A stretch of DNA of 64,000 bases from Sphaerimonospora cavernae (GTDB lineage Bacteria; Actinomycetota; Actinomycetes; Streptosporangiales; Streptosporangiaceae): NCBI RefSeq assembly GCF_042435035.1, contig NZ_JBHMQT010000063.1:8025-72024 (forward strand). The letters are read 5' to 3'. The notes beneath the pieces were generated by a model. It saw only the letters and a program-made list of their open reading frames with translations. It was not told the DNA's origin and made no database searches. Numbering within the stretch: the first letter of the stretch is position 1; each line of letters opens with the position of its first letter. Positions 34,729 to 44,214 of the stretch are shown here, in pieces. The translations under genes and the position numbers were made by a program.

Positions 34729-35784
34729 ATGACCACTACAGAACTCGACCGTGCCGGGGGCGTTATCACCACTCCCGACGGAACCGATCTGGCCGTACAT
34801 GCCGAAGGGCTGGTCAAGACGTTCGGTGAGCACCGTGCCGTGGCCGGCATCGACCTGGCCGTTCGTCCTGGTGAGATCTTCGGCGTTCTCGGGCCGAACG
34901 GCGCTGGCAAAACCACCATGCTGCGGATGCTGGCCACCCTGTTGAAGATCGACGCCGGTCGCGCCGAGATCTTCGGGGTCGACGTGGCCGGCAACCCGCA
35001 TGTGGTCCGGCAACTGGTCGGTGTCACCGGGCAGTACGCGTCGGTCGACGAGAACCTGACCGCCCGCGAGAACCTCTGGCTCTTCGGCCGACTGCTGGGG
35101 ATCGCCTCGCCGCGCGCCCGCCGGATCGCCACCGAGCTGCTCGGGCAGTTCGGCCTGGAAGAGGCCGCGAACAAACCGATCGCGCAGTTCTCCGGCGGCA
35201 TGCGGCGGCGCCTCGACCTGGCCGCCAGCCTGATCAGCAGACCACCGCTGATCTTCCTCGACGAACCGACCACCGGCCTCGACCCGCGCACCCGTGGCCA
35301 GATGTGGGACACCATCCGCGGCCTGATCTCCGACGGCTGCACGGTGCTGCTGACCACGCAGTACCTCGATGAGGCCGACCAACTCGCCGACCGGATCGCC
35401 GTCATCGACCGCGGCCGCAAGGTGGCCGAGGGAACCCCAGACGAACTGAAAACCGCGGTCGGCGACTCCACCCTCCAACTGCTGCTCACCCAGCCGGGCG
35501 AGGTGCCCACCGCCGCCGAGGTCATCCGGCGCGTCCTCGGCTCCGATCCCGTGCTGAGCCCGGAGCGGGGCCGGCTCAACGTCGCCCTCGACCAGGCCGA
35601 CCTCGCCGCCGACGTGCTGATCGCGTTGCGGACCGCCGGGGTCTCGATCTCCTCGGTGAGCGTGGCCAAGCCCAGCCTGGACGAGGTGTTCCTCGCCCTC
35701 ACCGGCCACGAGGCGGACGGAGCCAGAGACGGAGACAGAGACGGAGACGGAGACGACGAGACCGACACGGAGGACAACCGATGA
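34729..35784 (+). CDS. DrrA-type ABC transporter ATP-binding protein
   Basis: About 351 residues. ATP-binding motifs are GPNGAGKTT (Walker A), SGGMRRRLDLAASL (signature) and LIFLDEPTTGLDPRTR (Walker B). The extra C-terminal domain (TLQLLLTQPGEVPTAAEVIR) is typical of DrrA daunorubicin-resistance ATPases. The last 20 residues are an acidic DGDRDGDGDDETDTE tail from a 6-nt repeat. ATG 34729 gives MTTTELDRAG, matching usual starts. It overlaps the permease start by ATGA, so the two form one exporter, probably for a drug or lipid-like compound. Confidence 0.93.
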   Translation: MTTTELDRAGGVITTPDGTDLAVHAEGLVKTFGEHRAVAGIDLAVRPGEIFGVLGPNGAGKTTMLRMLATLLKIDAGRAEIFGVDVAGNPHVVRQLVGVTGQYASVDENLTARENLWLFGRLLGIASPRARRIATELLGQFGLEEAANKPIAQFSGGMRRRLDLAASLISRPPLIFLDEPTTGLDPRTRGQMWDTIRGLISDGCTVLLTTQYLDEADQLADRIAVIDRGRKVAEGTPDELKTAVGDSTLQLLLTQPGEVPTAAEVIRRVLGSDPVLSPERGRLNVALDQADLAADVLIALRTAGVSISSVSVAKPSLDEVFLALTGHEADGARDGDRDGDGDDETDTEDNR

Positions 35785-36620
35785 GCACCATGATCGCACC
35801 CGCCCGGGAGACCGTACGGGCCGCCGACCGGGTGGCGGCCGCCCGGCGACACGTCTCACTGGGCGAGACGCTGAGCCAGACCCTGGCGATGGCGTGGCGG
35901 GCACTCAAGAAGATGCGCCGCAACCCGGAGCAGTTCTTCGACGTGACGCTGCAGCCCCTCCTGTTCACCGCGATGTTCGCCTACATCTTCGGCGGCGCCA
36001 TCTCCGGTGACGTGGCGAGCTATCTCCCGCTGCTGATCCCCGGCATCCTCGCCCAGACCATCCTGACCACCTGCATGGCCACCGGGACGCAACTGCGTGA
36101 GGACATGGACAAGGGGGTCTTCGACCGTTTCAAGTCGTTGCCGATCTCCCGGATCGCGCCGCTGGCCGGCCCCATGGTGGCCGACCTGGTGCGTTACACG
36201 ATCGCGGCGACCCTGACCTTCGGCATGGGCCTGCTGATCGGCTATCGGCCCGGTGGGGGCGCGCTCGGCGTGCTCGGCGCGATCCTGTTGGCGATCTTCA
36301 CGGGCTGGTCGCTGGCCTGGGTCTTCACCTGGGTCGGCACGATCGCCCGGAGCGCCCAGGCCGTGCAGGGCATCTCCATGATGATCCTGTTCCCGCTGAC
36401 CTTCCTGTCCAACGCGTTCGTCCCGGTCGAGACGCTGCCGGACTGGCTTGCCACGTTCGTCCGGGTCAACCCGGTCTCACACCTGGTCACGGCCGCCCGC
36501 GACCTGGCCAACGGCGCTCTCGTCACCGGAGAGGTAGCCTGGACGGTCCTGGCGTGCCTGGCCGTCATCACGATCTTCGCGCCGCTGTCCGTCCGCAGCT
36601 ACAAGCGGCGGCACATGTGA
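35781..36620 (+). CDS. DrrB-type ABC-2 transporter permease
   Basis: A 279-residue permease with about six membrane helices in the ABC-2 arrangement. The N-terminal RNPEQFFDVTLQPLLFTAMF and the central VFDRFKSLPISRIAPLAG, followed by FPLTFLSNAFVPVETLPDWL, are DrrB hallmarks. It partners the ATPase encoded just before. Its last 144 nt overlap, in the opposite direction, the 3' end of the SARP-type regulator gene. Confidence 0.93.
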   Translation: MSTMIAPARETVRAADRVAAARRHVSLGETLSQTLAMAWRALKKMRRNPEQFFDVTLQPLLFTAMFAYIFGGAISGDVASYLPLLIPGILAQTILTTCMATGTQLREDMDKGVFDRFKSLPISRIAPLAGPMVADLVRYTIAATLTFGMGLLIGYRPGGGALGVLGAILLAIFTGWSLAWVFTWVGTIARSAQAVQGISMMILFPLTFLSNAFVPVETLPDWLATFVRVNPVSHLVTAARDLANGALVTGEVAWTVLACLAVITIFAPLSVRSYKRRHM

Positions 36621-39600
36621 GCCCGCACGGCGGACCTTCTCGACGAGCGCCCGTGCCTCGTCGAGAAGGTCCGAGCCAAGCCGATCGCCGTACTCGGCAC
36701 GCATGGCCGCGATCACGCCGGGCGCGGCCGCTTCGGCGTACGGCTCGATCCGCTCGAAGGCGAGGCTCGGCACGAGGCGGTTGTAGGCGAACCGTTCAGC
36801 CAGCGCCAGCAGCCCGACCGCGTCACCGGGGGCCATGGCCGCGCGCAACACCCCCCAGGCGCCGAGCGCGAACAGAATCGATCCGCACGCCGGGTAGTCG
36901 AGGAAAGCCCGAGGCCCATGGCCGTCTTGTGCAGAGCCCTCAGCCAACATGTCGCCCGCGCGGACGCCGACGCAGAAGTGAAACAGCTCCTCGCCGTACC
37001 GCAGGTCCGCCGGCCCCGCGTGGTAAGCGTGGTAGGCGTGCGCCGTCAGGGCGAAGGCCTCGGCGATGACCGCCCACGGCTCGGCTCCGGTCCGCACGCC
37101 GGGTATGCGCAGGTCACGTGCTCGTTGAACGGCCAGGCGGCACTCCGCCAGGGCGGCGACCGGGTCACCGCGCGAGAAGGCGAGCTCGGCGGCGCACAAT
37201 GGGACGAACACCGGGCCGCCGAGGACCGCCCCTACGTCGTTGATCCGGGCGATCTCCATGAACTCGGCTTCCGCGGTCTCGGGGTCTCCCTCGGCCAGCG
37301 CGGCGAGCAGCAGCACCGCGTGCAGCTGCGTCTCGTCATCCGTGGCGCCAAGCCGGCTCAGGACCGGAAGGGCGGCCCGCGCGTGGTCGACCGCCCGCCG
37401 ACGATCACCGAGCTGCATGGACAGGTGGGCCAGCACAGCGTGCAGGATCGCCCCGAACCACGGCCCGTCGTCCTCGCGGACGAGCTCCAGCGCCCGCCTG
37501 GCCGCCGCGATCGCCCCCGGTGGATCGCCCGCATTCTCCAGGACCTGGGCGCTCAGTTGCGTCGCCATCAGCGCCACGTCACGATCGTCGCTCCGGCACA
37601 GCTCAGCGAGCCGGTGGCGGAATCCGGCGCCATCGGCCGGGTCGTAGGCGTGCAGCACCGTCGCCATCGCCGCGATCCGGGGGTCCGTCGTGTCCCGGAG
37701 GGGCAACCTGCCGAGCAGACCACGCAACTCCTCACCGTAACCGTCCGCGAGGGTCATCACGTTTATGAGAACGACCAGCAGAGCCGCCCGGGTCGCCTCT
37801 TCGAGCTCCGGTGGCGGATGCCAGCCGGTGACGGCCTGCCTGATCGCGTCTCTGAGCGCGATGATCCTCGGGTGGTCGCCCCGGATCGACCACAGCGTGC
37901 CCATGCTCGCCAGCAGTTGCACCACGGTGGCCGGGTCGGGCTCTCCAAGCGCGCGGCGGAGCAGATCGGCCAGGTTGCCCTCCTCGGCCCGCAGCGCGTC
38001 GACCGCCGCGAACTGGGCGGGGCCGAACAGTATGGCGGCGTTCGTCCAGGCGTAATCCATCGCCCAGGCCCGCAGCGCGGCCCGCGCGGGTGCCTCCTCG
38101 CCGGTCTCCGCCAGCCGCACCCGGCCGAACTCCCGGACGGTCTCCAGCATCCGGTAGCGAAGGCCATAGCCGGTCTCGCGGACGCTCAACAACGACTGCT
38201 CGGCCAGCGCCTGCACGGCATGCAGGGCATCCTGGCCCAGCACGTGCTCGGCGGCGGCCAGCGTGAACCCGTCGCCGAACAGCGACAGCCACCGCAGGGC
38301 CCGCCGCTCCGGCTCGCCCAGCAGGTTCCACGACCAGTCGATGACCGACAGCAGCGTCCGGTGCCGGTCGGGAGCGGTGCGATCGCCGCCGCGCAGCAGG
38401 GCGAACCGGTCCGCCAGGCGCCGCGCGATCTCCTCCACCGACATCACCCGCACCTTGGCGGCGGCCAACTCGATCGCGAGCGGCAGCCCATCCAGACGTG
38501 CGACGACCTCACCGACCACCCGTTCGTCGATCCGTACATCGGGGCGCGCCGCCGTGGCGCGCTGACGGAACAGCTCCACCGCGTCGCCGGCGTCCAGCTG
38601 GCCGAGGAGATAGACCCGTTCGGCGGGGATCGACAAAATGGCGCGTGAGGTGATGAGCACCCGCAGGTCCCGGGTGGTCGTGGACAGAAAAGCCACCAGG
38701 TCGGCGACGGCCTCGATCACGTGCTCGCAGTTGTCGAGGATCAGCAGCGCCGGGGCCTGGTCGAGATGCTGGGCGATCCTGGCCCGTACGTCGGACCGCT
38801 GCTTGGGGGTGAGGGCACGGCGCCCGCTGACCGAGTCGCGCACCCCGAGCGCCGCGCCCACCTCGCCGACCACGTCCTCGGAAGAAGAGACGCCGACGAG
38901 CTCGACGAAGTGAGCGACGGGCTGCGCGGCGTTCCTGCCGACGACGTGGGCCAGCCGCGTCTTGCCCAGCCCACCCGGACCGATGACGGAGACCACCCGG
39001 TTGGTCTGCAACAGGGCGTGCACCGCGCGGATGTCGCCCTCGCGACCAAGCAACGAGGAGCCGTCGAACAGGACGCCCTCTCGCACCGGTCGATCCGCGA
39101 CGACCAACCCAGCATGCACGCGAGCGAGCTCGGGCCCGGGATCGGCGCCGAGGCGCTCGGCCAGGCCCGCTCGATAGCGCTCGTAACGCTCCAGCGCCGC
39201 GGCGGCGCCACGCACCGCGGCCTCGCTGCGCAGCAGGCAGGCGAGCAGCTCCTCGTCGTGCGGCCGGTCGGCCGCGGCCCGCTCCAGCAGCGGCAACGCG
39301 CCCTCGTGATCTCCGCCTCGGCCGCGGGCGACGGCCGACATGCGGCGCGCCTCGGCCAGCCGCCCGGCGGCGATCTCCCTCAGCTCCCCCAGCGGACCCG
39401 CGGCGGCTTCCATGCCGTCGGCTGCGAGGCTCATGGCCGCTTCGGCATGGCCACGTGCGAGGGCCGCGTCGCCCCTGCCCAGCGCGGCATGTGCCTGCTC
39501 CACCAGCGCGCCCAGCAGCAGCGCGTCCACCTGCTCATCGGGCAGCCCCAGCCGGTAACCATGCGCGGTACGCACCACGGCGTCGGCGGAGGTCACGGCC

Positions 39601-39803
39601 CGGGTCCGTGAGACGACCACCTGCAGCGCCTTCGTGGGGTTGGCCGGCGGTTCGTCGCCCCACAGCTCGTCGACCAGGCGCTCGTCACCGGCTCCCGCCC
39701 GTCCATGCAGGACGAGCACCGCCAGCAGGGTCTGCGCGCGATCTCCGATCACACGGACGCCTCGCCAGCGGACGCCGTCGAGGAGGGTCAGCGCGGGAGC
39801 CAC
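36477..39803 (-). CDS. SARP/BTAD-NB-ARC-TPR transcriptional regulator (AfsR-like)
   Basis: A frame of 1108 residues. The layout is AfsR-like: an N-terminal winged-helix OmpR-type domain (about 1-90: RAQTLLAVLVLHG, VVVSRTRAVTSADAVV), a BTAD helical domain to about 240, an NB-ARC ATPase (Walker A GPGGLGKTRLAHV at about 270; LLILDNCEHVIE as Walker B), and a long TPR-like tail. Such proteins activate secondary-metabolite or stress operons. The C-terminal 55 residues after ALVEKVRRAG are antisense to the DrrB gene and are probably an extension after loss of the original stop. It is convergent with the drrAB pair, which may be its target. Confidence 0.9.
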   Translation of the reverse strand: MAPALTLLDGVRWRGVRVIGDRAQTLLAVLVLHGRAGAGDERLVDELWGDEPPANPTKALQVVVSRTRAVTSADAVVRTAHGYRLGLPDEQVDALLLGALVEQAHAALGRGDAALARGHAEAAMSLAADGMEAAAGPLGELREIAAGRLAEARRMSAVARGRGGDHEGALPLLERAAADRPHDEELLACLLRSEAAVRGAAAALERYERYRAGLAERLGADPGPELARVHAGLVVADRPVREGVLFDGSSLLGREGDIRAVHALLQTNRVVSVIGPGGLGKTRLAHVVGRNAAQPVAHFVELVGVSSSEDVVGEVGAALGVRDSVSGRRALTPKQRSDVRARIAQHLDQAPALLILDNCEHVIEAVADLVAFLSTTTRDLRVLITSRAILSIPAERVYLLGQLDAGDAVELFRQRATAARPDVRIDERVVGEVVARLDGLPLAIELAAAKVRVMSVEEIARRLADRFALLRGGDRTAPDRHRTLLSVIDWSWNLLGEPERRALRWLSLFGDGFTLAAAEHVLGQDALHAVQALAEQSLLSVRETGYGLRYRMLETVREFGRVRLAETGEEAPARAALRAWAMDYAWTNAAILFGPAQFAAVDALRAEEGNLADLLRRALGEPDPATVVQLLASMGTLWSIRGDHPRIIALRDAIRQAVTGWHPPPELEEATRAALLVVLINVMTLADGYGEELRGLLGRLPLRDTTDPRIAAMATVLHAYDPADGAGFRHRLAELCRSDDRDVALMATQLSAQVLENAGDPPGAIAAARRALELVREDDGPWFGAILHAVLAHLSMQLGDRRRAVDHARAALPVLSRLGATDDETQLHAVLLLAALAEGDPETAEAEFMEIARINDVGAVLGGPVFVPLCAAELAFSRGDPVAALAECRLAVQRARDLRIPGVRTGAEPWAVIAEAFALTAHAYHAYHAGPADLRYGEELFHFCVGVRAGDMLAEGSAQDGHGPRAFLDYPACGSILFALGAWGVLRAAMAPGDAVGLLALAERFAYNRLVPSLAFERIEPYAEAAAPGVIAAMRAEYGDRLGSDLLDEARALVEKVRRAGSHVPPLVAADGQRREDRDDGQARQDRPGYLSGDESAVGQVAGGRDQV
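36632..36672. terminator. Bidirectional terminator hairpin inside the regulator's 3' coding end
   Basis: A perfect 16-bp stem ggaccttctcgacgag / ctcgtcgagaaggtcc has a nine-base loop. It begins 12 nt after the drrB stop and lies inside the regulator frame, coding DLLDEARALVEKV. Confidence 0.85.
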
Positions 39804-39922
39804 ATCCCCACCTTACGGACGATTCGCGTGCGCCGAGCGTGTCGATCCAGTCGTACCTGCGGGCATCGGCTTCACGGCCACGGACCGCCGGCGTCGCACG
39901 GGCTTTGGCTCAGGGTTGCTTT

Positions 39923-41104
39923 TCATGGCTTGTCGGTGCCGATGTGGACCTGGATGACGGCATGCTTACCGCTGGTACGCCAGGCGTCGTCGTGGGCGTC
40001 GACTTCGGCGACCGTCGAGGCGTCGATGCCCACGGCGACGTCCGACTTCAGGGTGCGCAGCGTCGTGACAGGGGAGGAGAAGTGGGCGGCGACCTCGGTG
40101 AAGGGAGTGGTCGCGGGCCAGAGCCGATCACCGACGAGGCGCCGGTAGTTGAGATCGCCCTTCAGGATCGTCATGGCGGCGCCCGAGAGCTCCGACCGCA
40201 GGTCGGCCGGCATGTCGTGGAACGGCAGCGGCGCGCAGAAGAACGGATGGGTGCGAACCAGCACGGTGCCGCCGCTCATCGCCTGCCACAGCCGTCGGCC
40301 GATCTGTTCCGCCGCCGGTTCGTGCGCCCTGCGGAGACGCCGGACGGTGGCGAGGACATCGGCCATGGTCGCGTCCGAGACGTAGTAGGGATAGGGCTTG
40401 ACGTAAAGGACGACCTGCGCGGCCAGGCCGTTCACGAGCAGGTGGTCGATCAGGACGAGATCGGGCAGCAGCTCTCCGGCGGCGTTGTCCGCGACGAGGC
40501 AGACCCGTGAGTCAGCGACCGTGGCGAGCTCAGTCCATAGACGCGGGCTGTCGTCGATGAGGACGCCGAGTGGCCGGAGATCGTCGTCCGCGGCGGTGAT
40601 TTTGAATCCCAGGTCCGCGCGGTTGCCCCAGAGCGCGGACAGGAGCAGCCTCTCCCCGCGCTCCTCGGCGGGCAGGGAGACCATGTCTCCGAGCGCGGCG
40701 AGCTCGTCATCCACGGCCGCACCGGCCAGCTCGGCGTTCTTGAACGGGGCGAACGGGTCGATCCCCTGCCAGGCGCCGGGTGCGAAATAGCCGGTGGCCT
40801 CGAGCAACCTGCGGTAGAAGTAGCTCTCCGCCCACAGGAACGGCGCTTCGCCCCACGGCAGGCCGAACAGATCCCGGCCCCACTCCTGCCACTGCTCGTG
40901 GTCGTGGGCGCTCTCGTCCAGCGGCGTCAGGACGCCCGTCGTGCTTTCGACGAGCAGTTGCTCAAGCCGCTGCCGCTCGGCCGGGCCGTACGGCAGTGCG
41001 TCGATCACCTGCCGGACAAGCCGCGGATGCCGTTCGTGGAAGACGCCCCAGGCGAAGGAGCCGGGTTCGTCGCTCAGGATCACGGGTGGGATCGCGCTGG
41101 ACAT
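39923..41104 (-). CDS. DUF89/ARMT1-family damage-control phosphatase-like protein
   Basis: A 393-residue protein of the DUF89 (ARMT1-like) family. Diagnostic segments are SALWGNRADLGF, LVADNAAGELLPDLVLIDHL (metal-binding Asp/Asn) and TILKGDLNYRRLVGD (Asp and Lys). The family has metal-dependent phosphatase activity on phosphometabolites; ARMT1 was also reported as a carboxyl methyltransferase. No signal peptide is seen, so it is cytoplasmic. It is separated from neighbours by about 100 nt on each side and has no evident operon partner. Confidence 0.88.
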   Translation of the reverse strand: MSSAIPPVILSDEPGSFAWGVFHERHPRLVRQVIDALPYGPAERQRLEQLLVESTTGVLTPLDESAHDHEQWQEWGRDLFGLPWGEAPFLWAESYFYRRLLEATGYFAPGAWQGIDPFAPFKNAELAGAAVDDELAALGDMVSLPAEERGERLLLSALWGNRADLGFKITAADDDLRPLGVLIDDSPRLWTELATVADSRVCLVADNAAGELLPDLVLIDHLLVNGLAAQVVLYVKPYPYYVSDATMADVLATVRRLRRAHEPAAEQIGRRLWQAMSGGTVLVRTHPFFCAPLPFHDMPADLRSELSGAAMTILKGDLNYRRLVGDRLWPATTPFTEVAAHFSSPVTTLRTLKSDVAVGIDASTVAEVDAHDDAWRTSGKHAVIQVHIGTDKP

Positions 41105-41199
41105 GCGTGAGATCGTCTCATCGACCGCCGTACGGCCCGCACAGGACCTGAGGCCCCACCATTGGCGGGGCCATCGCGGGACTCGGCGAAAGAGCGGGC

Positions 41200-43530
41200 T
41201 CAGCGGGCGTCGGCGTGCGGCGTCCAGGTCCAGTCACGGACCTCGGGGAGGTCCTCGCCGTACTCTCGGGTGTGGGCGCGGGCCCGCAGCCGGGCGTCGA
41301 CCATGCGCTGGCGCAGGTGCGCCGCCCGCTCGCCCAGTTCCGGCACCCGGTCGATCACGTCCATAACCAGGTGGTAGCGGTCGATGTCGTTGAGCATCGC
41401 CATGTCGAACGGCGTGGTCGTGGTGCCCTCCTCCTTGTAGCCGCGCACGTGCAGGTTGCCGTGGCCCGTACGTCGATAGGTGAGCCGGTGGATCAGCCAG
41501 GGGTAGCCGTGGAAGTTGAAGATGATCGGCTTGTCCGTCGTGAACAACGCGTCGAACTGGTCGTCGCTCATCCCGTGGGGGTGCTCCGACGGCGGCTGCA
41601 GCCGCATCAGGTCGACGATGTTGACGACCCGCACCTTCAATTCGGGCAGGTGCTCGCGCAGCAGGGCGGCGGCGGCCAGCGTCTCCAGGGTCGGCACGTC
41701 GCCGGCGCAGGCCAGCACCACATCGGGCTCGGCGCCCTCGTCGTTGGAGGCCCAGTCGATGATGCCGAGACCCCGGGTGCAGTGGGCGACGGCCTCGTCC
41801 ATGGTGAACAGGTCCAGCACCGGCTGCTTGCCCGCCACGATCACGTTGACGTAGTCCCGGGAGCGCAGGCAGTGGTCGGCGACCGACAGCAGCGTGTTGG
41901 CGTCCGGCGGCAGGTAGACCCGCACGACCTCGGCCTTCTTGTTGACCACGACGTCCAGGAACCCGGGGTCCTGGTGGGTGAAGCCGTTGTGGTCCTGCCG
42001 CCACACATGTGAGGACAGCAGGTAGTTCAACGAGGCGACCGGACGCCGCCACGGGATCTTCTTGGACGCCTGCAGCCACTTGGCGTGCTGGTTGAACATC
42101 GCGTCCACGATGTGGACGAACGCCTCGTAGGAGTTGAACAGGCCGTGCCGTCCGGTCAACAGGTAGGCCTCCAGCCAGCCCTGACACAGGTGCTCGCTCA
42201 GCACCTCCATCACCCGGCCGTCGGACGACAGGTTCTCGTCGGTGGGCAGCGTCTCGGCGTGCCAGGCCCGGTCGGTCACCTCGAACACCGCCGACAGCCG
42301 GTTGGAGGCGGTTTCATCCGGGCCCATCAGGCGGAAGTCGACGGGGTTGGCCGCGATCACGTCGCGCAGGAAGCCGCCGAGCACCCGGGTCGGCTCGCTG
42401 TGCGCCGCGGCGGGCGCCTTGACCTCGACCGCGTAGTCCCGGAAGTCGGGAAGCAGCAGCGGACGGAGCAGCTCACCGCCGTTGGCGTGCGGGTTGGCGC
42501 TCATCCGGCGCGGTCCCTCGGGAACGGTCTCGGTGATCGCCGCGACCGGCCGGCCCTCGGGGTCGAACAGCTCGTTCGGCCGGTAGGAGCGCATCCACTC
42601 CTCCAGCATCGCGCGGTGCTCGTCGTTGTCCCGTACGGCCGCCAGCGGGACCTGGTGGGCACGCCAGGTGCCCTCGACGGGCACACCGTCCACGATCGCC
42701 GGGCCGGTCCATCCCTTCGGCGTACGCAAAATGATCATCGGCAGCCGGTCGGCCGACCCGTGCTTGAACTCTGCGATCTGGTCGAAGACCGTGTCGAGTG
42801 TCTCGGCCATGAGTGCGTGCATGACGGCGGGATCGTCGCCCGACACGATGTGAGGGCGGTAGCCGTACCCCTCCATGAGCTTGACCAGCTCCTCCTCGGG
42901 GATCCGCGCCAGCACGGTGGGGTTTGCGATCTTGTAGCCGTTGAGGTGCAGGATCGGCAGCACGACCCCATCGCTGGACCGGTCGAGGAACTTGTTGGAA
43001 TGCCAGCTCGCGGCCAGCGGCCCGGTCTCGGCCTCGCCGTCGCCGATCACGCAGGCCACGACCAGATCCGGGTTGTCGAACGCCGCGCCGTACGCGTGGG
43101 CGAGGGCGTAGCCGAGCTCACCGCCCTCGTGGATCGAACCGGGCGTTTCGGGCGCGACATGGCTCGGGATCCCACCGGGGAAGGAGAACTGGCGGAACAG
43201 CCGCCGCATGCCCTCGGCATCCTGGGTGATCTCCGGATATTTCTCGGTGTAGGAACCCTCGAGCCAGGCATGCGCCACCGCGGCCGGGCCGCCGTGCCCG
43301 GGGCCCGCGATGTAGATCATGTCCTGGTCGCGCTCACGGATGATCCTGTTCAGGTGGACGAAGCAGAAGTTCAACCCGGGCGTGGTCCCCCAGTGGCCGA
43401 GTAGGCGCGGCTTGATGTGCTCGGGCCGCAGCGGCTCGGTCAGCAGCGGGTTGTCCAGGAGGTAGATCTGCCCGACCGACAGGTAGTTGGCGGCACGCCA
43501 GTAAACGTCGATGAGCTCAAGTGCGTCCAT
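41200..43530 (-). CDS. xfp: Xylulose-5-phosphate/fructose-6-phosphate phosphoketolase
   Basis: About 776 residues, the usual family length. It cleaves xylulose-5-P or fructose-6-P with phosphate to give acetyl-P. TPP-dependent motifs are visible: GHWGTTPGLNFCFVHLNR, AGPGHGGPA, CVIGDGEAETGPLAASWHSN, and in the C-terminal half HVWRQDHNGFTHQDPGF. ATG 43530 gives MDALELIDVYWRAANYLSVG, matching homologues; the frame continues upstream without conserved sequence. An acetate kinase is often nearby, but none is in this window. The gene faces a divergent PNPOx-like gene across about 190 nt. Confidence 0.97.
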   Translation of the reverse strand: MDALELIDVYWRAANYLSVGQIYLLDNPLLTEPLRPEHIKPRLLGHWGTTPGLNFCFVHLNRIIRERDQDMIYIAGPGHGGPAAVAHAWLEGSYTEKYPEITQDAEGMRRLFRQFSFPGGIPSHVAPETPGSIHEGGELGYALAHAYGAAFDNPDLVVACVIGDGEAETGPLAASWHSNKFLDRSSDGVVLPILHLNGYKIANPTVLARIPEEELVKLMEGYGYRPHIVSGDDPAVMHALMAETLDTVFDQIAEFKHGSADRLPMIILRTPKGWTGPAIVDGVPVEGTWRAHQVPLAAVRDNDEHRAMLEEWMRSYRPNELFDPEGRPVAAITETVPEGPRRMSANPHANGGELLRPLLLPDFRDYAVEVKAPAAAHSEPTRVLGGFLRDVIAANPVDFRLMGPDETASNRLSAVFEVTDRAWHAETLPTDENLSSDGRVMEVLSEHLCQGWLEAYLLTGRHGLFNSYEAFVHIVDAMFNQHAKWLQASKKIPWRRPVASLNYLLSSHVWRQDHNGFTHQDPGFLDVVVNKKAEVVRVYLPPDANTLLSVADHCLRSRDYVNVIVAGKQPVLDLFTMDEAVAHCTRGLGIIDWASNDEGAEPDVVLACAGDVPTLETLAAAALLREHLPELKVRVVNIVDLMRLQPPSEHPHGMSDDQFDALFTTDKPIIFNFHGYPWLIHRLTYRRTGHGNLHVRGYKEEGTTTTPFDMAMLNDIDRYHLVMDVIDRVPELGERAAHLRQRMVDARLRARAHTREYGEDLPEVRDWTWTPHADAR

Positions 43531-43717
43531 GTGATCAGCGTCTCCCGTCGCGGCTTCGGTGATCCAGGGACTTACGTCCCTACCCAGCCGGCCGAAGGGA
43601 AGGCCGGATTCACTGCCGCCCAACGCCACCGGGGTCTCGCAGACCGGCTTGATCAGCGGCGATGACGGGACCTTCGCCCCTAACGATCGCGGCCTCGAAA
43701 CACGCATCCTGGAGGGC

Positions 43718-44176
43718 ATGAAACTTGATTCGGCCGGCTTGGAGATCCTCTCGCGGGGTGAGTGTCTCGAACTGCTGGACTCGACTCCTATAGGGAGGAT
43801 CGTCTTCACCGATCGCGCCCTCCCCGCCGTTCAGCCGGTGAACTTCTGCCTGTTCGAGGGGAACGTCGTCATCCGTACCATGGCGGGCTCGAAACTCGCC
43901 GCCGCGGCGCGGAACGCCATCGTGGCCTTCGAAATCGACGACTTCGACGTCGATTTCCGCTGGGGATGGTCGGTGACCGCGGTCGGACACGCGCGGGCCG
44001 CGTCCGACCCTGAGGAGATCGCCCGCCTGTCACGGCTGCCGCTGTCGCCCTGGGCCCCGGGAAATCGTGACCATTTCATCCTGATGGCGCCCGAGCAGAT
44101 CTCCGGCCGCCGGATCCGGCCGCCGGCATCCGCCGGAGCCGCCGCTGCCTCCGCCACCACGGTGTCCCGCGAGTAA
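43718..44176 (+). CDS. Pyridoxamine 5'-phosphate oxidase-fold (FMN/F420-binding) protein
   Basis: About 152 residues from ATG 43718, with GGAGGG directly upstream. It begins LEILSRGECLELLDSTPIGR, then IVFTDRALPAVQPVNFCLFEG and VVIRTMAGSKLAAAARN, the split-barrel pattern of actinobacterial PNPOx-like proteins. WGWSVTAVGHARAASDPEEI is also conserved. These small proteins bind FMN, heme or F420; the cofactor cannot be chosen by eye. Its promoter lies in the divergent gap with the phosphoketolase gene. Confidence 0.88.
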   Translation: MKLDSAGLEILSRGECLELLDSTPIGRIVFTDRALPAVQPVNFCLFEGNVVIRTMAGSKLAAAARNAIVAFEIDDFDVDFRWGWSVTAVGHARAASDPEEIARLSRLPLSPWAPGNRDHFILMAPEQISGRRIRPPASAGAAAASATTVSRE

Positions 44177-44214
44177 TCCATCGGTGGAGGTGTGTCGGAT
44201 CACCCGCTTCAAGG

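Noticed and set aside
33682..35904. 740-residue minus-strand reading frame
   Set aside because: Shadow of the NERD-pseudokinase and DrrA genes; no motif is recognisable.
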